Shown piece after piece: positions 43,077 to 52,623 of a stretch of DNA of 64,000 nucleotides. The stretch's first letter is position 1, and each line of letters starts with the position of its first letter. Origin of the DNA: an uncultured beta proteobacterium (GTDB taxonomy: Bacteria > Pseudomonadota > Gammaproteobacteria > Burkholderiales > Burkholderiaceae_C); the NCBI GenBank assembly GCA_903838565.1, contig CAILZB010000051.1, forward strand, positions 1-64,000. The letters are read 5' to 3'. The position numbers and the translations under genes were made by a program. The notes under the pieces are model-generated. The model did not search any database, was not told the DNA's origin, and saw only the letters and a list, made by a program, of their open reading frames with translations.

Positions 43077-45014
43077 ATGCGCAAAAAAGTCGTCTCTTCC
43101 GCTGAAGCCATCGCCATCCTGCGCGACGGCGACACCCTGTGTTGCTCGGGCTTTGGCAGCAACGGCGTGCCGGTGGAACTCATCCTGGCGCTGGAAAAAC
43201 GCTTCCTGGAAACCGCGTCACCGAAAAACCTCACGCTGCTGTTTGGCGGCGGCCCGGGCGACGGCGGCACGGGCGGTGTCAACCACCTGGCGCACGAGGG
43301 CTTGCTCAAGCGCGTCATCGGCGGCCACTACGGGCTGGTGCCGAAGATCGGCCAGCTGGCGCTGCAAAGCAAGGTCGAGGCCTACAACCTGCCCCTGGGC
43401 GTGATCTCCCACCTGTACCGCGACATCGCCTGCGGCCTGCCCGGAACGGCGTCCAAGGTCGGTCTGGGCACCTTCGTCGATCCGCGCCTGGAAGGCGGCA
43501 AGATCGGCAGCAGGACCGTGGAAGACCTGGTCGAGGTCATCACCCTGGGCGGCAAGGAACTGCTCTACTACAAGGCCTTCCCGATTTCCGTGGCTTTCAT
43601 CCGCGCCACCAGCGCCGACGCCGAAGGCAACCTCACGATGGAGCGCGAAACCCTGACGCTGGACGCGCTGGCGATTGCCACGGCCACGAAGAACTCCGGT
43701 GGTTTCGTCATCGCCCAGGTGGAGCGCATCGTCGAGCGTGGCTCGCTCAATCCGCGGCGCGTCAAGGTGCCAGGGATTCTGGTGGACTGCGTGGTCGTGG
43801 CCTCGGCCGAAAACCATCCGCAGAACCTGGGTGGCAGCTATAACCCGGCGTTCTCGGCCGAGGTGCGCGTGCCGCTGGACGCGGTGGCGCCGATGGCGCT
43901 GGACGAGCGCAAGGTGATCGCACGGCGCGCCGCGTTTGAGTTGCTGCCCAATTCCGTGGTGAATCTGGGCATCGGTATGCCCGAAGGCGTGGCGGCGGTG
44001 GCGAACGAAGAAAAAATCCTGAAGTACATGACGCTCACGGCCGAGCCCGGCGTGATCGGCGGCATGCCGGCGTCGGGCGCGAATTTCGGCGCAGCCATCA
44101 ACCCCGAAGCCGTGATCGACATGAACCAGCAGTTCGATTTCTACGACGGCGGCGGGCTCGATCTGGCCTGCCTGGGCCTGGCCGAGTGCGACCCCGCGGG
44201 CAGCATCAACGTCAGCCGCTTCGGCCCCAAGCTCGCGGGCGCCGGCGGCTTCATCAACATCACGCAGAACAGCCGCACCGTGGTCTTTGTCGGCACCTTC
44301 ACCGCCGGTGGTCTGAAGATCGCCATCGCTGACGGCCAGCTGAAGATCCTGCAGGAGGGACGCGCGCGCAAGTTCGTGCAGCGCATCGAACAGGTCACGT
44401 TCAGCGGCCCGTACGCGTCGAGCAGCGGGCAGACCGTGCTCTACGTGACCGAGCGCTGCGTGTTCCGCCTCACGCCCGCGGGCCTGGAACTGATCGAGGT
44501 GGCGCCGGGCATCGACGTCGAACGCGACATCCTGGCGCAGATGGACTTCAAGCCCATCGTGAACCAGCCCCAACTCATGGACGCGCGCATCTTCCGGCCC
44601 GAAGCCATGCAGTTGAAGGACACGCTGCTGTCCATCAGCCTGGTGGACCGCATGCAGTACGAACCGACCCAGGGCACGGCCTACTACAACTTCCAGGGGC
44701 TGCGCGTGCAAAGCCACAAGGACGTGGAGGACATACGCCATGCGACCGAAGCGCTGTGCCGGCCCATCGGCAAGAAGATCGGTGTGGTGGTGAACTACGA
44801 CGACTTCCAGATCGACGAAGCCGTGGTCGACGACTACGCGGCCATGGTCAAGCGCATCAGCGACCAGTTCTACACCCATGTCTCGCGCTACACCACCAGC
44901 GCCTTCATGCGCTTGAAACTTGGCGCGGCGCTGGAAGGGCGCGGCCTGGCGGCGCACATCTACGAAACCCCGCAGGAGGCGATCGAGTCGGCGCGCCAGT
45001 CCAGCGCCGCATAG
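43077..45014 (+). CDS. Acyl CoA:acetate/3-ketoacid CoA-transferase, fused alpha-beta (YdiF-like)
   Basis: 645 aa, single-chain fusion of the two CoA-transferase halves. N-terminal half: FGSNGVPVELILALEKRF and FGGGPGDGGTGGVNHLAHEGLLKRVIGGHYG. C-terminal half: catalytic Glu in LTAEPGVIGGMPASG (near residue 323), GIGMPEGVA, and YDGGGLDLACLGLAECD. It swaps CoA between carboxylates through a glutamyl-CoA intermediate. A tail of about 100 residues (from about 545) extends past the usual core. It lies 12 bp behind the chemoreceptor gene and has AAAGGAG upstream. The acid substrate is unknown; acetate or short 3-keto acids are the family norm. Confidence 0.9.
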   Translation: MRKKVVSSAEAIAILRDGDTLCCSGFGSNGVPVELILALEKRFLETASPKNLTLLFGGGPGDGGTGGVNHLAHEGLLKRVIGGHYGLVPKIGQLALQSKVEAYNLPLGVISHLYRDIACGLPGTASKVGLGTFVDPRLEGGKIGSRTVEDLVEVITLGGKELLYYKAFPISVAFIRATSADAEGNLTMERETLTLDALAIATATKNSGGFVIAQVERIVERGSLNPRRVKVPGILVDCVVVASAENHPQNLGGSYNPAFSAEVRVPLDAVAPMALDERKVIARRAAFELLPNSVVNLGIGMPEGVAAVANEEKILKYMTLTAEPGVIGGMPASGANFGAAINPEAVIDMNQQFDFYDGGGLDLACLGLAECDPAGSINVSRFGPKLAGAGGFINITQNSRTVVFVGTFTAGGLKIAIADGQLKILQEGRARKFVQRIEQVTFSGPYASSSGQTVLYVTERCVFRLTPAGLELIEVAPGIDVERDILAQMDFKPIVNQPQLMDARIFRPEAMQLKDTLLSISLVDRMQYEPTQGTAYYNFQGLRVQSHKDVEDIRHATEALCRPIGKKIGVVVNYDDFQIDEAVVDDYAAMVKRISDQFYTHVSRYTTSAFMRLKLGAALEGRGLAAHIYETPQEAIESARQSSAA

Positions 45015-45100
45015 CCTTCGGCAGCGCGCGGCCGGGGCCAGCAACGTCCCCGGGCCCGCCGTTCACTGCGTGTGTCGGTGGCCGTCGCCCGAGGCTGACG

Positions 45101-47599
45101 TCACACTTCGCAGATTTCCAGGCGCGAGTAGTCCAGCAGGTCGGCCAGTGGCATGGGCTTGGCAAAGTAGTAGCCCTGGATCTCGTCGCAGTGCTCGCGT
45201 TGCAGGAATTCCAGTTGATCTTCGCGCTCGACCCCCTCGGCGGTGATGGCCAGCCCGAAGGTCTTCGCCAGGCCCACGATGGCGCGCGTGATCGATACGC
45301 TGTCCTTGTCCTTGGGTAAGCCGTCGACAAAGGACTTGTCGATCTTCAGGCGCGTGAACGGCAATTTTTGCAGGTAGCTCATGGACGAGTAGCCGGTTCC
45401 GAAGTCGTCGATCGCCAGCTGGAATCCCTGCGCGCGCAGTTCGTGCAGCGAGCGGATCGCCTGCGCGGTGTCGCTGGCGATATAGCTCTCGGTGATTTCG
45501 AGTTCGATCTGCTCGGCGCGCAAGCCGTTGAGCGTCACCGCGCCGAGCAAGGTGTCCACCAGTTTGTGATGGCGCAGCTGGACGTTGGACACGTTCATGC
45601 TCAGATGACTCAGCCCGACGCCCGCCTGCTGCAGCGCTGCCAGATCGCGGCAACCCTGTGCGATCACCCAGTCGCCGATGGGAAGAATCTGGCCGGTTTC
45701 CTCGGCCAAAGGGATGAAATCCAGGGGGCGCACGTTGCCAAATACCGGGCTGTTCCAGCGCAGCAGGGCCTCCACGGCGACCATGCGGCCCGTGCTGGAA
45801 GATACCTTTGGCTGGTAGTGAAGCACGAACTGACCGCCAGCGTCGATGGCATCGTGCAGTGCGTGGATCATGTCGGCGCGCAGGCGCGCACGCTTTGACA
45901 GGTCTTCCGAGTAATAGCTGTACCGGTCTCGTCCGCTGTCCTTGGCCTTGTACACCGCCAAGTCGGCGTTCTTCAGCAACACCATGCTGTCTTCGCCGTC
46001 TTTGGGATAGAGCGCCACGCCGATGCTGACCGTGGTACTGATCTGGTGCGCACCGCAGCGAAAGGGTTCACGAAACAGATTCAGGTATTTGGCGACGTTG
46101 ACTTCCACGCCGACCGCATCGCTCACGTTCTCCAGCAACACCGTGAATTCATCGCCGCCGATGCGCGCCAGCGTATCCGAGCTTCGGGCGCCGATCTTCA
46201 GCCGCTCGCCCACCTGCACCAGCAAGGCGTCGCCCACGCCGTGGCCGAGCGTGTCGTTCACCAGCTTGAACTGATCGAGATCGAGAAACAGAATGGCCAG
46301 CTGCGACTTCTGCCGCTGCGCCAGATCGAGTGCGTGGTCCAGCCGCTGCGCAAAAAATCGGCGGTTGTTCAGGCCCGTCAGCGAATCGTGGTTGGACAGG
46401 TATTCCTCGTCGTGGCGCGCGCGCTCGAGCGAGGCTTCGCGCTCCTGGACGGCGCTGGCCAGTCGGTTCACGCTCACCGAGATTTCCTGCAATTCGTCGC
46501 CGCTGCTCACCGGCGGCGTGGTGGCGTAGTTGCCTTGCTCGACGCGTCTGATCTGCGCCATCAACTTGCGCAGCGGCAGCGCCAGGCTGCGCTGCATCAC
46601 CCGGCGCATCACCAGCAAGGCGCAAATGGCGACCAGCGCCAGCATCATCAAGAAGCGCAGGCGGTGCGTATTCAACACGGCGTTGCTCAGGGACTTGTCC
46701 GATGCCACGCTGAAATACACGGTTCCATCGACCACGTCCTTCCTGAGGACGCTGACGTACTGGTCATTCACCTGAATCACCGGGGGTGAACCGCCGTTGG
46801 ACTCCATGGCTGCGACCGCAACCGGAAATTCATTGGAAAAACTCTGCCGCACCTGGATGTCAAGGTCCTTGGACAGCGCCGTAAAGTAGGCATCGTCGAG
46901 CACGCGCGACAACTCCAGGTGGGCCATCATGCGACCCGACGTGCCTTCAAAAACACTTTGATGACTCTTGATGACCAGCTTGTCATCCAGCCTGAGGTAG
47001 GTGGCCACACTGCCTTTCTCACCCATCTCCGAGGGATGGCGGTGCACATGCTTGAGGCTGATATTGCCGCCGGCGGGGAGTGACGCCGGCCGGTACTCAG
47101 GCTCCATCTCCTGGCGTGCCATGATCGTCGGCTGGGTGCCGGCATAGGAGAGATAACCCAGCTGGTAGCCGAGCGCCTCGTGACTGGCGTAGGCGATCAA
47201 CCATCCATCTTCGCCGTACAGCACGATGTCGGAGTTGAACGACAGCTTGACCCGGTCCAGCAGTGCCATGGCCAGCGTCTTCTTCTCCTCATCGATCAAA
47301 AAGGTGTTGTAGCGCGCCGTGTCCTGGTATTTGTTGATGAGTTCGACCGAGGCGATCATGCGCTCATCTGTCCTGGCGTAAGCCGAGGAGTCCTTGAGTT
47401 CCAATTCAATCTGCCCGAGGTTGTGCGCCAACCGCTGGTAGGCGTGCTGCATTCGGGTGCTGGTCACCTGAAGAAAGGTATCGCGCAGGAAAATGTCGAA
47501 GTACACGCCCAGCGCAAGCAGTACCAGCATGAATGCCGCCGTCACGAGCAGGGACAACTTGGTGGTTAAGCTGCGCTGCCAGTGCAGGGGCGAGATCAC
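45101..47599 (-). CDS. Membrane GGDEF-EAL cyclic-di-GMP protein with periplasmic sensor and HAMP
   Basis: 832 aa from GTG 47599, 13 bp after the upstream stop; GTG 47647, inside the upstream gene, would add 16 residues. TM1 near residues 12-34, a periplasmic domain of about 270 residues, TM2 near 312-332, HAMP (RKLMAQIRRVEQGNYATTPP), GGDEF with intact RIGGDEF near residue 480, and EAL with intact VAVEALLRW near 608 plus DDFGTGYSS. Both active sites look usable, so it may make and degrade c-di-GMP. The upstream binding-protein gene almost certainly supplies its periplasmic ligand sensor. Confidence 0.9.
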   Translation of the reverse strand: MISPLHWQRSLTTKLSLLVTAAFMLVLLALGVYFDIFLRDTFLQVTSTRMQHAYQRLAHNLGQIELELKDSSAYARTDERMIASVELINKYQDTARYNTFLIDEEKKTLAMALLDRVKLSFNSDIVLYGEDGWLIAYASHEALGYQLGYLSYAGTQPTIMARQEMEPEYRPASLPAGGNISLKHVHRHPSEMGEKGSVATYLRLDDKLVIKSHQSVFEGTSGRMMAHLELSRVLDDAYFTALSKDLDIQVRQSFSNEFPVAVAAMESNGGSPPVIQVNDQYVSVLRKDVVDGTVYFSVASDKSLSNAVLNTHRLRFLMMLALVAICALLVMRRVMQRSLALPLRKLMAQIRRVEQGNYATTPPVSSGDELQEISVSVNRLASAVQEREASLERARHDEEYLSNHDSLTGLNNRRFFAQRLDHALDLAQRQKSQLAILFLDLDQFKLVNDTLGHGVGDALLVQVGERLKIGARSSDTLARIGGDEFTVLLENVSDAVGVEVNVAKYLNLFREPFRCGAHQISTTVSIGVALYPKDGEDSMVLLKNADLAVYKAKDSGRDRYSYYSEDLSKRARLRADMIHALHDAIDAGGQFVLHYQPKVSSSTGRMVAVEALLRWNSPVFGNVRPLDFIPLAEETGQILPIGDWVIAQGCRDLAALQQAGVGLSHLSMNVSNVQLRHHKLVDTLLGAVTLNGLRAEQIELEITESYIASDTAQAIRSLHELRAQGFQLAIDDFGTGYSSMSYLQKLPFTRLKIDKSFVDGLPKDKDSVSITRAIVGLAKTFGLAITAEGVEREDQLEFLQREHCDEIQGYYFAKPMPLADLLDYSRLEICEV

Positions 47600-47612
47600 G
47601 TGCGCAGCCGTC

Positions 47613-48533
47613 TCAGAAAATGGGCGGGACCTGCTCCACGTGCTCACGGGTCACCAGCTTGACCGGATTCGTGATATGCCGTGGCACGCTTTCCTTGCGC
47701 AGCAGTTTTTGTGCGATCTCCACGGCCATCGTTCCACCCAGCGGGAAAAGTATCGATGCCGTCTGGGTGCCGCTGCGAATGGCGTCGCGCGCTTCACTGG
47801 TGTAATCACAGCCCACGGTGACGACTGAACGAGGATCCACCTTCTTCGCTGCCATCGCCATGCGCGCGCCACTGAGCATGCTGTCGCTTTCGGAGAAGAT
47901 GGCGTCCACCCGAACGCCGTCTGCCAGCAACTTCTCCATCTCGATCAACGCATCCTTGCGCAGGTAGTTGCCCGTTCTCCTGATGACCTTGATGCCGGGA
48001 TATTTCGCCATTTCGTCCATGAAGCCCTTGCTTCTGAGGCGGGTCACATCGGCGGTTTGCAAACCTTCGAACAGCAGCGCCAGCCCCTTGCCTGCGAGCC
48101 TGTCAGCCACAAACTTGGCGCCCATGGCGCCTATGCGCACATTGTCTGAATTGATGAAGGTGCTGAAGTCCTGCCCGTCAATGCCACGGTCCAGAACGAT
48201 CACGGGAATGCCCGCCTTGTAGGCCCTTCTGACAACAGGGACGACCGCCCGCTGATCGTTGGTCCCCAGGATCAGCACATCCACCCGCTGATCGATGAAC
48301 TGCTCTATCTGGTGGATCAGCAGCGATGTCTGGCCCTGGGCGTCGGAGTACGCGAACGACACGCCGGAAAGCTTGGCCACAGCGTCGCGCACTTCGAATA
48401 CCTGCGCCTGGCGGAAATCGTTCTTCATGGTGTCCTGAGCAAACGCCACGACCCGGCCGCTGTTGACCTGCGCCATAGCCAGTGTCCCGATCAACACGCC
48501 CATCAGCACAAGAACAAGCTTCAGAATTCGCAT
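47613..48533 (-). CDS. Periplasmic sugar-binding-like protein (type I, ribose/autoinducer-2 type)
   Basis: 306 aa from ATG 48533 with AGAGG upstream. Signal peptide MRILKLVLVLMGVLIGTLAMA. The mature part has the Peripla_BP_4 pattern: VVAFAQDTMKNDFRQAQVFEV, DVLILGTNDQRAVVPVVRRAYKAGIPVIVLDRGID near residue 95, and FSESDSMLSGARMAM near 210. No ABC permease or ATPase gene accompanies it. It is followed at once by a GGDEF-EAL membrane protein, so it likely senses a small sugar and signals through that partner, as known for some binding-protein/chemoreceptor pairs. Confidence 0.88.
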   Translation of the reverse strand: MRILKLVLVLMGVLIGTLAMAQVNSGRVVAFAQDTMKNDFRQAQVFEVRDAVAKLSGVSFAYSDAQGQTSLLIHQIEQFIDQRVDVLILGTNDQRAVVPVVRRAYKAGIPVIVLDRGIDGQDFSTFINSDNVRIGAMGAKFVADRLAGKGLALLFEGLQTADVTRLRSKGFMDEMAKYPGIKVIRRTGNYLRKDALIEMEKLLADGVRVDAIFSESDSMLSGARMAMAAKKVDPRSVVTVGCDYTSEARDAIRSGTQTASILFPLGGTMAVEIAQKLLRKESVPRHITNPVKLVTREHVEQVPPIF

Positions 48534-48697
48534 GCAGGCTGCCTCTGTATTCCGGCCCAATGAGGCCACCGCCGATTCCCGTCGGACCCTGACACTCTGC
48601 TGCCGGATCGACGTTGTGGCCATGCAGGCGCGGATCGCCTGCACGTGAAAGTGCGCATGGGCCTGGGCCGCAAGGGGTCTTTTGAAGCTTGCACCAT
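48521..48697 (-). CDS. Possible leaderless ORF in front of the binding-protein gene
   Basis: 58 codons starting MVQASKDPLRPRPMRTF, with its ATG 7 bases after a -10-like TAAAGT in the conserved element. It ends 13 bp past the start of the binding-protein gene, so the stop and the next start overlap. No homology. Its layout matches the ORF at 53404-53682, but the peptides are not similar. It may only be a coupling leader. Confidence 0.3.
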   Translation of the reverse strand: MVQASKDPLRPRPMRTFTCRRSAPAWPQRRSGSRVSGSDGNRRWPHWAGIQRQPACEF

Positions 48698-49062
48698 GAG
48701 TGCCACTTTACCCACTCATGGCCTTGGGCAAAATCGAGTCAATACCTGAGTGGCGCAGGTAAAACACCTGAGTCCGCCTTGGGCGGACCGGGGCTGGAGC
48801 GTATTCAATGCTGCGTCCTGACGTGCAGATCAATCGCGGTTGATGGCCACACAAAGGTCTGATCCACGGTGCGGTCGGCAACCACTTGGACCGCCATTTC
48901 AGGCCTTTGAGGATGTCGGACCAGCGCCTCCAGACCTCGGCGTTCGACGCGGACAAGGGGCCGCCGTTGGCGCAGGAGGTTTCCACCGCCGCATAACGAT
49001 GCCTCTCGAAAAGGGTCACCCTGCGTGACGTGTCTGCGGCTCACCTGCATGGCGGCGCAGGG
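48534..49062. other. Gene-free stretch with conserved promoter element
   Basis: 529 bp between the start of the binding-protein gene and the end of the M20 gene. It holds the conserved CTCAGGT element (48692-48772), a 9-bp inverted repeat CCATGAGTG/CACTCATGG (48694-48721) over the presumed transcription start, a 7-bp hairpin GTCCGCC-TTG-GGCGGAC (48772-48788), and a possible leader ORF. A minus-strand frame at 48708-49019 (103 codons) shows no recognisable domain and I do not call it. Confidence 0.6.
48692..48772 (-). promoter_or_regulatory. Conserved tandem CTCAGGT promoter element, copy 1
   Basis: Read on the minus strand: CTCAGGTGTTT, ten variable bases, ACTCAGGTAT, a 31-base gap, then TAAAGTGG and CTCATGGTG. 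The two CTCAGGT boxes start 22 bp apart, about two helical turns, so one regulator dimer or two molecules could bind the same face. The first box also forms CAGGT-GTTTT-ACCTG, an inverted repeat. It is about 160 bp upstream of the binding-protein/GGDEF-EAL operon and matches the element at 53329-53409 without gaps. Confidence 0.6.
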
Positions 49063-50259
49063 CTAAACCAGAAAGCGTTGTGCCAGGCGGACCCAGTAGG
49101 CGCAGCCCACTGCGATGTTGCTGTCGTTGAAATCGTAGCCCGGGTTGTGCACCATGCACGCGCCATGCCCTGGGGTGCTCGCGTCGCCATTGCCAATGAA
49201 CAAATAGCTGCCCGGCACCTGCTCCAGCATGAAGGCAAAGTCTTCGCTGGCGGTCAGGGCTTCGGTGTGCGCGACGACGCGCTGCGGCCCCAACAACTCC
49301 ACAGCGACCTGCGTCGCAAATTCGGTTTCAGCTGCGCTGTTGACCAGCACCGGATAGCCACCGCGGAACGTGACTTCTGCGCGCACGCCGAAGCTCTGCG
49401 CCTGTGCCTGCGCCAGCTCTGCAATGCGTTGATTCAGCTGGCTGCGAACCTCGCGGTCCAACGAGCGCACGCTGAGCTCGAGCGTGGCGGTTTGCGGTAT
49501 GACGTTGTTGACCTGTCCGGCGTGAAAGCTGCCGACCGTGATTACGGCCATCTGCAGCGGCGCTACATTGCGCGACACGATGGTCTGCAGTCCCATGACG
49601 ACGCTGGCGCCGGCCACCACCGGGTCAGCCGCGGTATGAGGCATGGCGCCGTGGCCCCCTTGGCCGTGCAGCGTGATCGTGATGTTTTCGCTGGAGGCCA
49701 TGGTGGGTCCGTTGCGCAACAGCAGGTGCCCCGCTTTGAAGCCCGGCATGTTGTGCATGGCAAAGATCGCGTCGCATGGAAAGCGCTCGAACAGGCCGTC
49801 TTCCATCATTTTCCTGGCACCGCCAAGGCCCTCTTCGGCGGGCTGAAAGATCAGGTTCAGGGTGCCATCGAAGCTGCCGCTCTCGGCCAGGCGCTTGGCG
49901 GCGGCCAGCAGCATGGCCGTGTGCCCGTCGTGACCGCAGGCGTGCATCACGCCGGCGTGTCGGCTGGCATGCGGCAGACCGGTCTGCTCGTCAATCGGCA
50001 GCGCGTCCATGTCGGCGCGCAGTCCCAATCTCTTGGGCCCCTGGCCCTTGCGCAATTGGCCCACGACGCCGGTGCCGCCCAAGCCGCGCGTCACCTGATA
50101 ACCCCAGCGGCTCAGGGATTGCGCGACCAGTTCGCTGGTGCGGTGCTCCTGGTAGGCCAACTCGGGGTGTTGGTGGATGTCGCGGCGCAGTTGCACAAAC
50201 TCCGCCATGTCGTTCGCCGCGTCCACGACGCGATCAGGTTCCAGAAGGGCGCTCGACAT
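49063..50259 (-). CDS. M20 family amidohydrolase (hippurate hydrolase/aminoacylase-like)
   Basis: 398 aa. Metal-binding motifs of peptidase family M20D: HPELAYQEHRTS near residue 37, ACGHDGHTAMLL with the Cys and His ligands near 107, and QPAEEGLGGARKMMEDGLF with the catalytic Glu near 140. A dimerisation domain sits in the middle. It hydrolyses amides such as N-acyl amino acids. The gene is 3 bp downstream of the MFS transporter gene, so import and hydrolysis of one amide compound is the natural reading; the divergent LysR gene probably regulates both. Confidence 0.9.
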   Translation of the reverse strand: MSSALLEPDRVVDAANDMAEFVQLRRDIHQHPELAYQEHRTSELVAQSLSRWGYQVTRGLGGTGVVGQLRKGQGPKRLGLRADMDALPIDEQTGLPHASRHAGVMHACGHDGHTAMLLAAAKRLAESGSFDGTLNLIFQPAEEGLGGARKMMEDGLFERFPCDAIFAMHNMPGFKAGHLLLRNGPTMASSENITITLHGQGGHGAMPHTAADPVVAGASVVMGLQTIVSRNVAPLQMAVITVGSFHAGQVNNVIPQTATLELSVRSLDREVRSQLNQRIAELAQAQAQSFGVRAEVTFRGGYPVLVNSAAETEFATQVAVELLGPQRVVAHTEALTASEDFAFMLEQVPGSYLFIGNGDASTPGHGACMVHNPGYDFNDSNIAVGCAYWVRLAQRFLV

Positions 50260-50262
50260 GCT

Positions 50263-51579
50263 TTAGCCTTCCAGCGCGCGGTTGCGGCCTTCAGGCAGCA
50301 GGTACATGGCGACGGCGGCAATCAAACTGGTCGCCATCACGTACAGGGCGGGCGATGCCGGGTTGCCGGTGGCACCGATCAGCCAGGTCACGACAAACTG
50401 GGTGGTGCCGCCAAACAAGGCCACGCCCACCGCATAGGCGATCGACATGCCGATGGCACGGATGCGCCGCGGAAACAGCTCGGGAATCGCCACCAGTGAG
50501 GCGGCACCGCTCAGCGCCGTCAGCGCGCCCAGCAGGATCGTGACGCCAAACAGCGCTGCGGGCGTTTTCTGGTCCACCAGAAAAAGGAAAGCGGGATAGG
50601 ACAGCAGGGCCGCCAGCACGCGCGGCAGCAGCATCACGGGCCGGCGTCCGAACCGGTCCGACAGCCACCCGCCCAACAGCGAAAACACCACGGTGGACAG
50701 GCCGCCAACGACCGTGGCAGCCATGGCCACCGTGGGGGCAAACTTCAGCGTGGTGATGGCGTAGGTGGTCATGTAGTTGCCCACATAGGTGGACACCGTT
50801 CCGCCCAGCACCGCCAGGATGCACAACACGATCAGGCGGCGGTGCGATCCCACCGTAGGGGTTACCCCGCCCGATGACATGACGGGTCCTTGCTCCAGCG
50901 TCTCCGGCATGGCCCTGCGCAGATAGATGGCCAGAGGAATCAGCAGCAAACCCACGGCGAAGGGAACACGCCAACCCCAGGCCTGCAACTCCGCAGGAGA
51001 CAGGCTGCTGGTCAAAGCCATGCCGACGGTGCCGGCGACGAATCCGGCGGCGCCCTGGCTGGCCAACTGCCAGCTGCCATAAAGGCCGCGCTGGTGCGCC
51101 GGTGCGCTCTCAATCAGGAACGCGCTGGAAGGCCCGACTTCACCGCCCAGTGCCAGACCCTGGATCAGGCGACACAGCACGACGATGATGGGGGCCGCCA
51201 GACCGATGCTGTCATACGAGGGCGTCAACGCCAAACCCAGCGTGCCCACGGTCATGAGCCCGATGGTCAGCAGCATGGCGGGTTTGCGACCAGCGCGGTC
51301 CGCATAGGCACCGATCAGAACGCCACCCAGCGGACGCGACACGAAGCCCACGCCGAACACCGCCAGGGACAGCAACAGGCTGCCCAGCGGCGTGGACGCC
51401 GGGAAGAAGGCCTTGCCGATGTACACGGCAAAGAAGGCATAGGTGACGAAGTCGTAAAACTCCAGCGCATTGCCGATGACGGTGGCCGCCACCACCTTGC
51501 GCGGAATGGCCGTGCTGCTGGCCCGTGAAGCCGGCCTTGCAGGCGGCGAGGCGTAGACCATGGTGGGGTTGGCTTGCAT
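50263..51579 (-). CDS. MFS transporter, metabolite:H+ symporter type (ShiA/ProP-like)
   Basis: 438 aa with twelve predicted helices. Family motifs: NALEFYDFVTYAFFAVYIGKAFFP near residue 35, RPLGGVLIGAYADRAGRKPAM (motif A) near 80, and LIQGLALGGEVGPSSAFLIESAP near 140. This branch imports dicarboxylates, shikimate-like acids, proline or betaine with protons. It is co-transcribed with the M20 amidohydrolase, which suggests its cargo is the amide substrate. Divergent from the LysR gene across 109 bp. Confidence 0.9.
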   Translation of the reverse strand: MQANPTMVYASPPARPASRASSTAIPRKVVAATVIGNALEFYDFVTYAFFAVYIGKAFFPASTPLGSLLLSLAVFGVGFVSRPLGGVLIGAYADRAGRKPAMLLTIGLMTVGTLGLALTPSYDSIGLAAPIIVVLCRLIQGLALGGEVGPSSAFLIESAPAHQRGLYGSWQLASQGAAGFVAGTVGMALTSSLSPAELQAWGWRVPFAVGLLLIPLAIYLRRAMPETLEQGPVMSSGGVTPTVGSHRRLIVLCILAVLGGTVSTYVGNYMTTYAITTLKFAPTVAMAATVVGGLSTVVFSLLGGWLSDRFGRRPVMLLPRVLAALLSYPAFLFLVDQKTPAALFGVTILLGALTALSGAASLVAIPELFPRRIRAIGMSIAYAVGVALFGGTTQFVVTWLIGATGNPASPALYVMATSLIAAVAMYLLPEGRNRALEG

Positions 51580-51688
51580 GCTTGTCTCCGATCGTTGGTT
51601 TTGAGTGTGCGAATCCTAGGGGGCCTGTTTTAATGTGTCCAATGTATTATTTTTGTTGATATCATTCATTCAGCTCATAGTTGATCGC

Positions 51689-52618
51689 ATGAACATCAAA
51701 CACCTGGAACACCTTTTGGCCATGGCCGACACCGGTTCCTTCAGCCGAGCCGCAGAGAAGTTGTTCATCACCCAATCGGCACTGAGCCGCAGCATCCAAA
51801 GCCTGGAAGACGACCTGGGCGGCAAGGTGCTCGACCGCATTGGCAAGCGCAATGAGCTCACGCCTTTGGGACTGGACGTGGTCTCCAGAGCCCGGCACAT
51901 TGTTCGTGATGCCGCCGAACTGCGCCACAGCGCCAAGCTGCTGCAAGGGGGCGGGCGCGGCGCCATCAGCGTTGGCCTGGGCTCGGGACCGGCAGCGCTG
52001 TTGATGGTGCCGTTGATGTGCGCGGCAGCCAGCCAGGGGGGCATGCGTGTGGCGGTCACTCAGGGCGCGGTGGACCTGCAGATAGCGCAGCTGCGCAGGC
52101 GACAACTCGATGCGCTGGTGGTGGACATGCGTCGCGTGGTCCCGGCGGCCGACCTCAACATCGAGTCCCTGGTCGAACTCAAGGCGGGCTTTGTGGTGCG
52201 TGCCGGACATCCCTTGGCGGACAAGAAGGTGCTCAGTTTTTCAGAGGTGTTGCGCTACCCGATTGCCTGCACGCCCTTGTCCGACGAAGTGGCACGCCAC
52301 ATGGTGGACCAGTATGGCCCGCAGGCCAATCCGGCTGAAATGGTGACGCTACGCTGTGACGACATTGCCAGCCTGGTGAGCACCATGGCCCAGACCGATG
52401 CCATTTTTCTGGGCGTGATCGCCGCCACCCGCAGTGGATTGGCGGACGGCAGCCTGGTCGAGCTGAAGTTGAAGCCAAAATTCTCGGGCACGGCACGTTT
52501 CGCCTACGTCACTCTGGCAGGTCGAACCGAAGCACCGGCGACGACCTATTTCCGCGAGTTCGTGCGCGCGCATCTGCGCGACCGGCCCACACCAACCAAA
52601 CGTGCAAGAAAGCCCTGA
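51689..52618 (+). CDS. LysR family transcriptional regulator
   Basis: 309 aa from ATG 51689. N-terminal winged helix MNIKHLEHLLAMADTGSFSRAAEKLFITQSALSRSIQSLE, then a LysR substrate-binding domain (from about residue 90, GAISVGLGSGPAALLMVPLM). It is divergent from the MFS-M20 operon, and the 109-bp intergenic segment is A+T-rich (ATTATTTTTGTTGATAT), suited to a shared operator. Probable activator of the transporter and amidohydrolase, with autorepression. Confidence 0.9.
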   Translation: MNIKHLEHLLAMADTGSFSRAAEKLFITQSALSRSIQSLEDDLGGKVLDRIGKRNELTPLGLDVVSRARHIVRDAAELRHSAKLLQGGGRGAISVGLGSGPAALLMVPLMCAAASQGGMRVAVTQGAVDLQIAQLRRRQLDALVVDMRRVVPAADLNIESLVELKAGFVVRAGHPLADKKVLSFSEVLRYPIACTPLSDEVARHMVDQYGPQANPAEMVTLRCDDIASLVSTMAQTDAIFLGVIAATRSGLADGSLVELKLKPKFSGTARFAYVTLAGRTEAPATTYFREFVRAHLRDRPTPTKRARKP

Positions 52619-52623
52619 GCATC

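Noticed and set aside
48708..49019. 103-codon minus-strand frame in the intergenic region
   Set aside because: No recognisable domain or ribosome binding site, and it overlaps the conserved promoter element.
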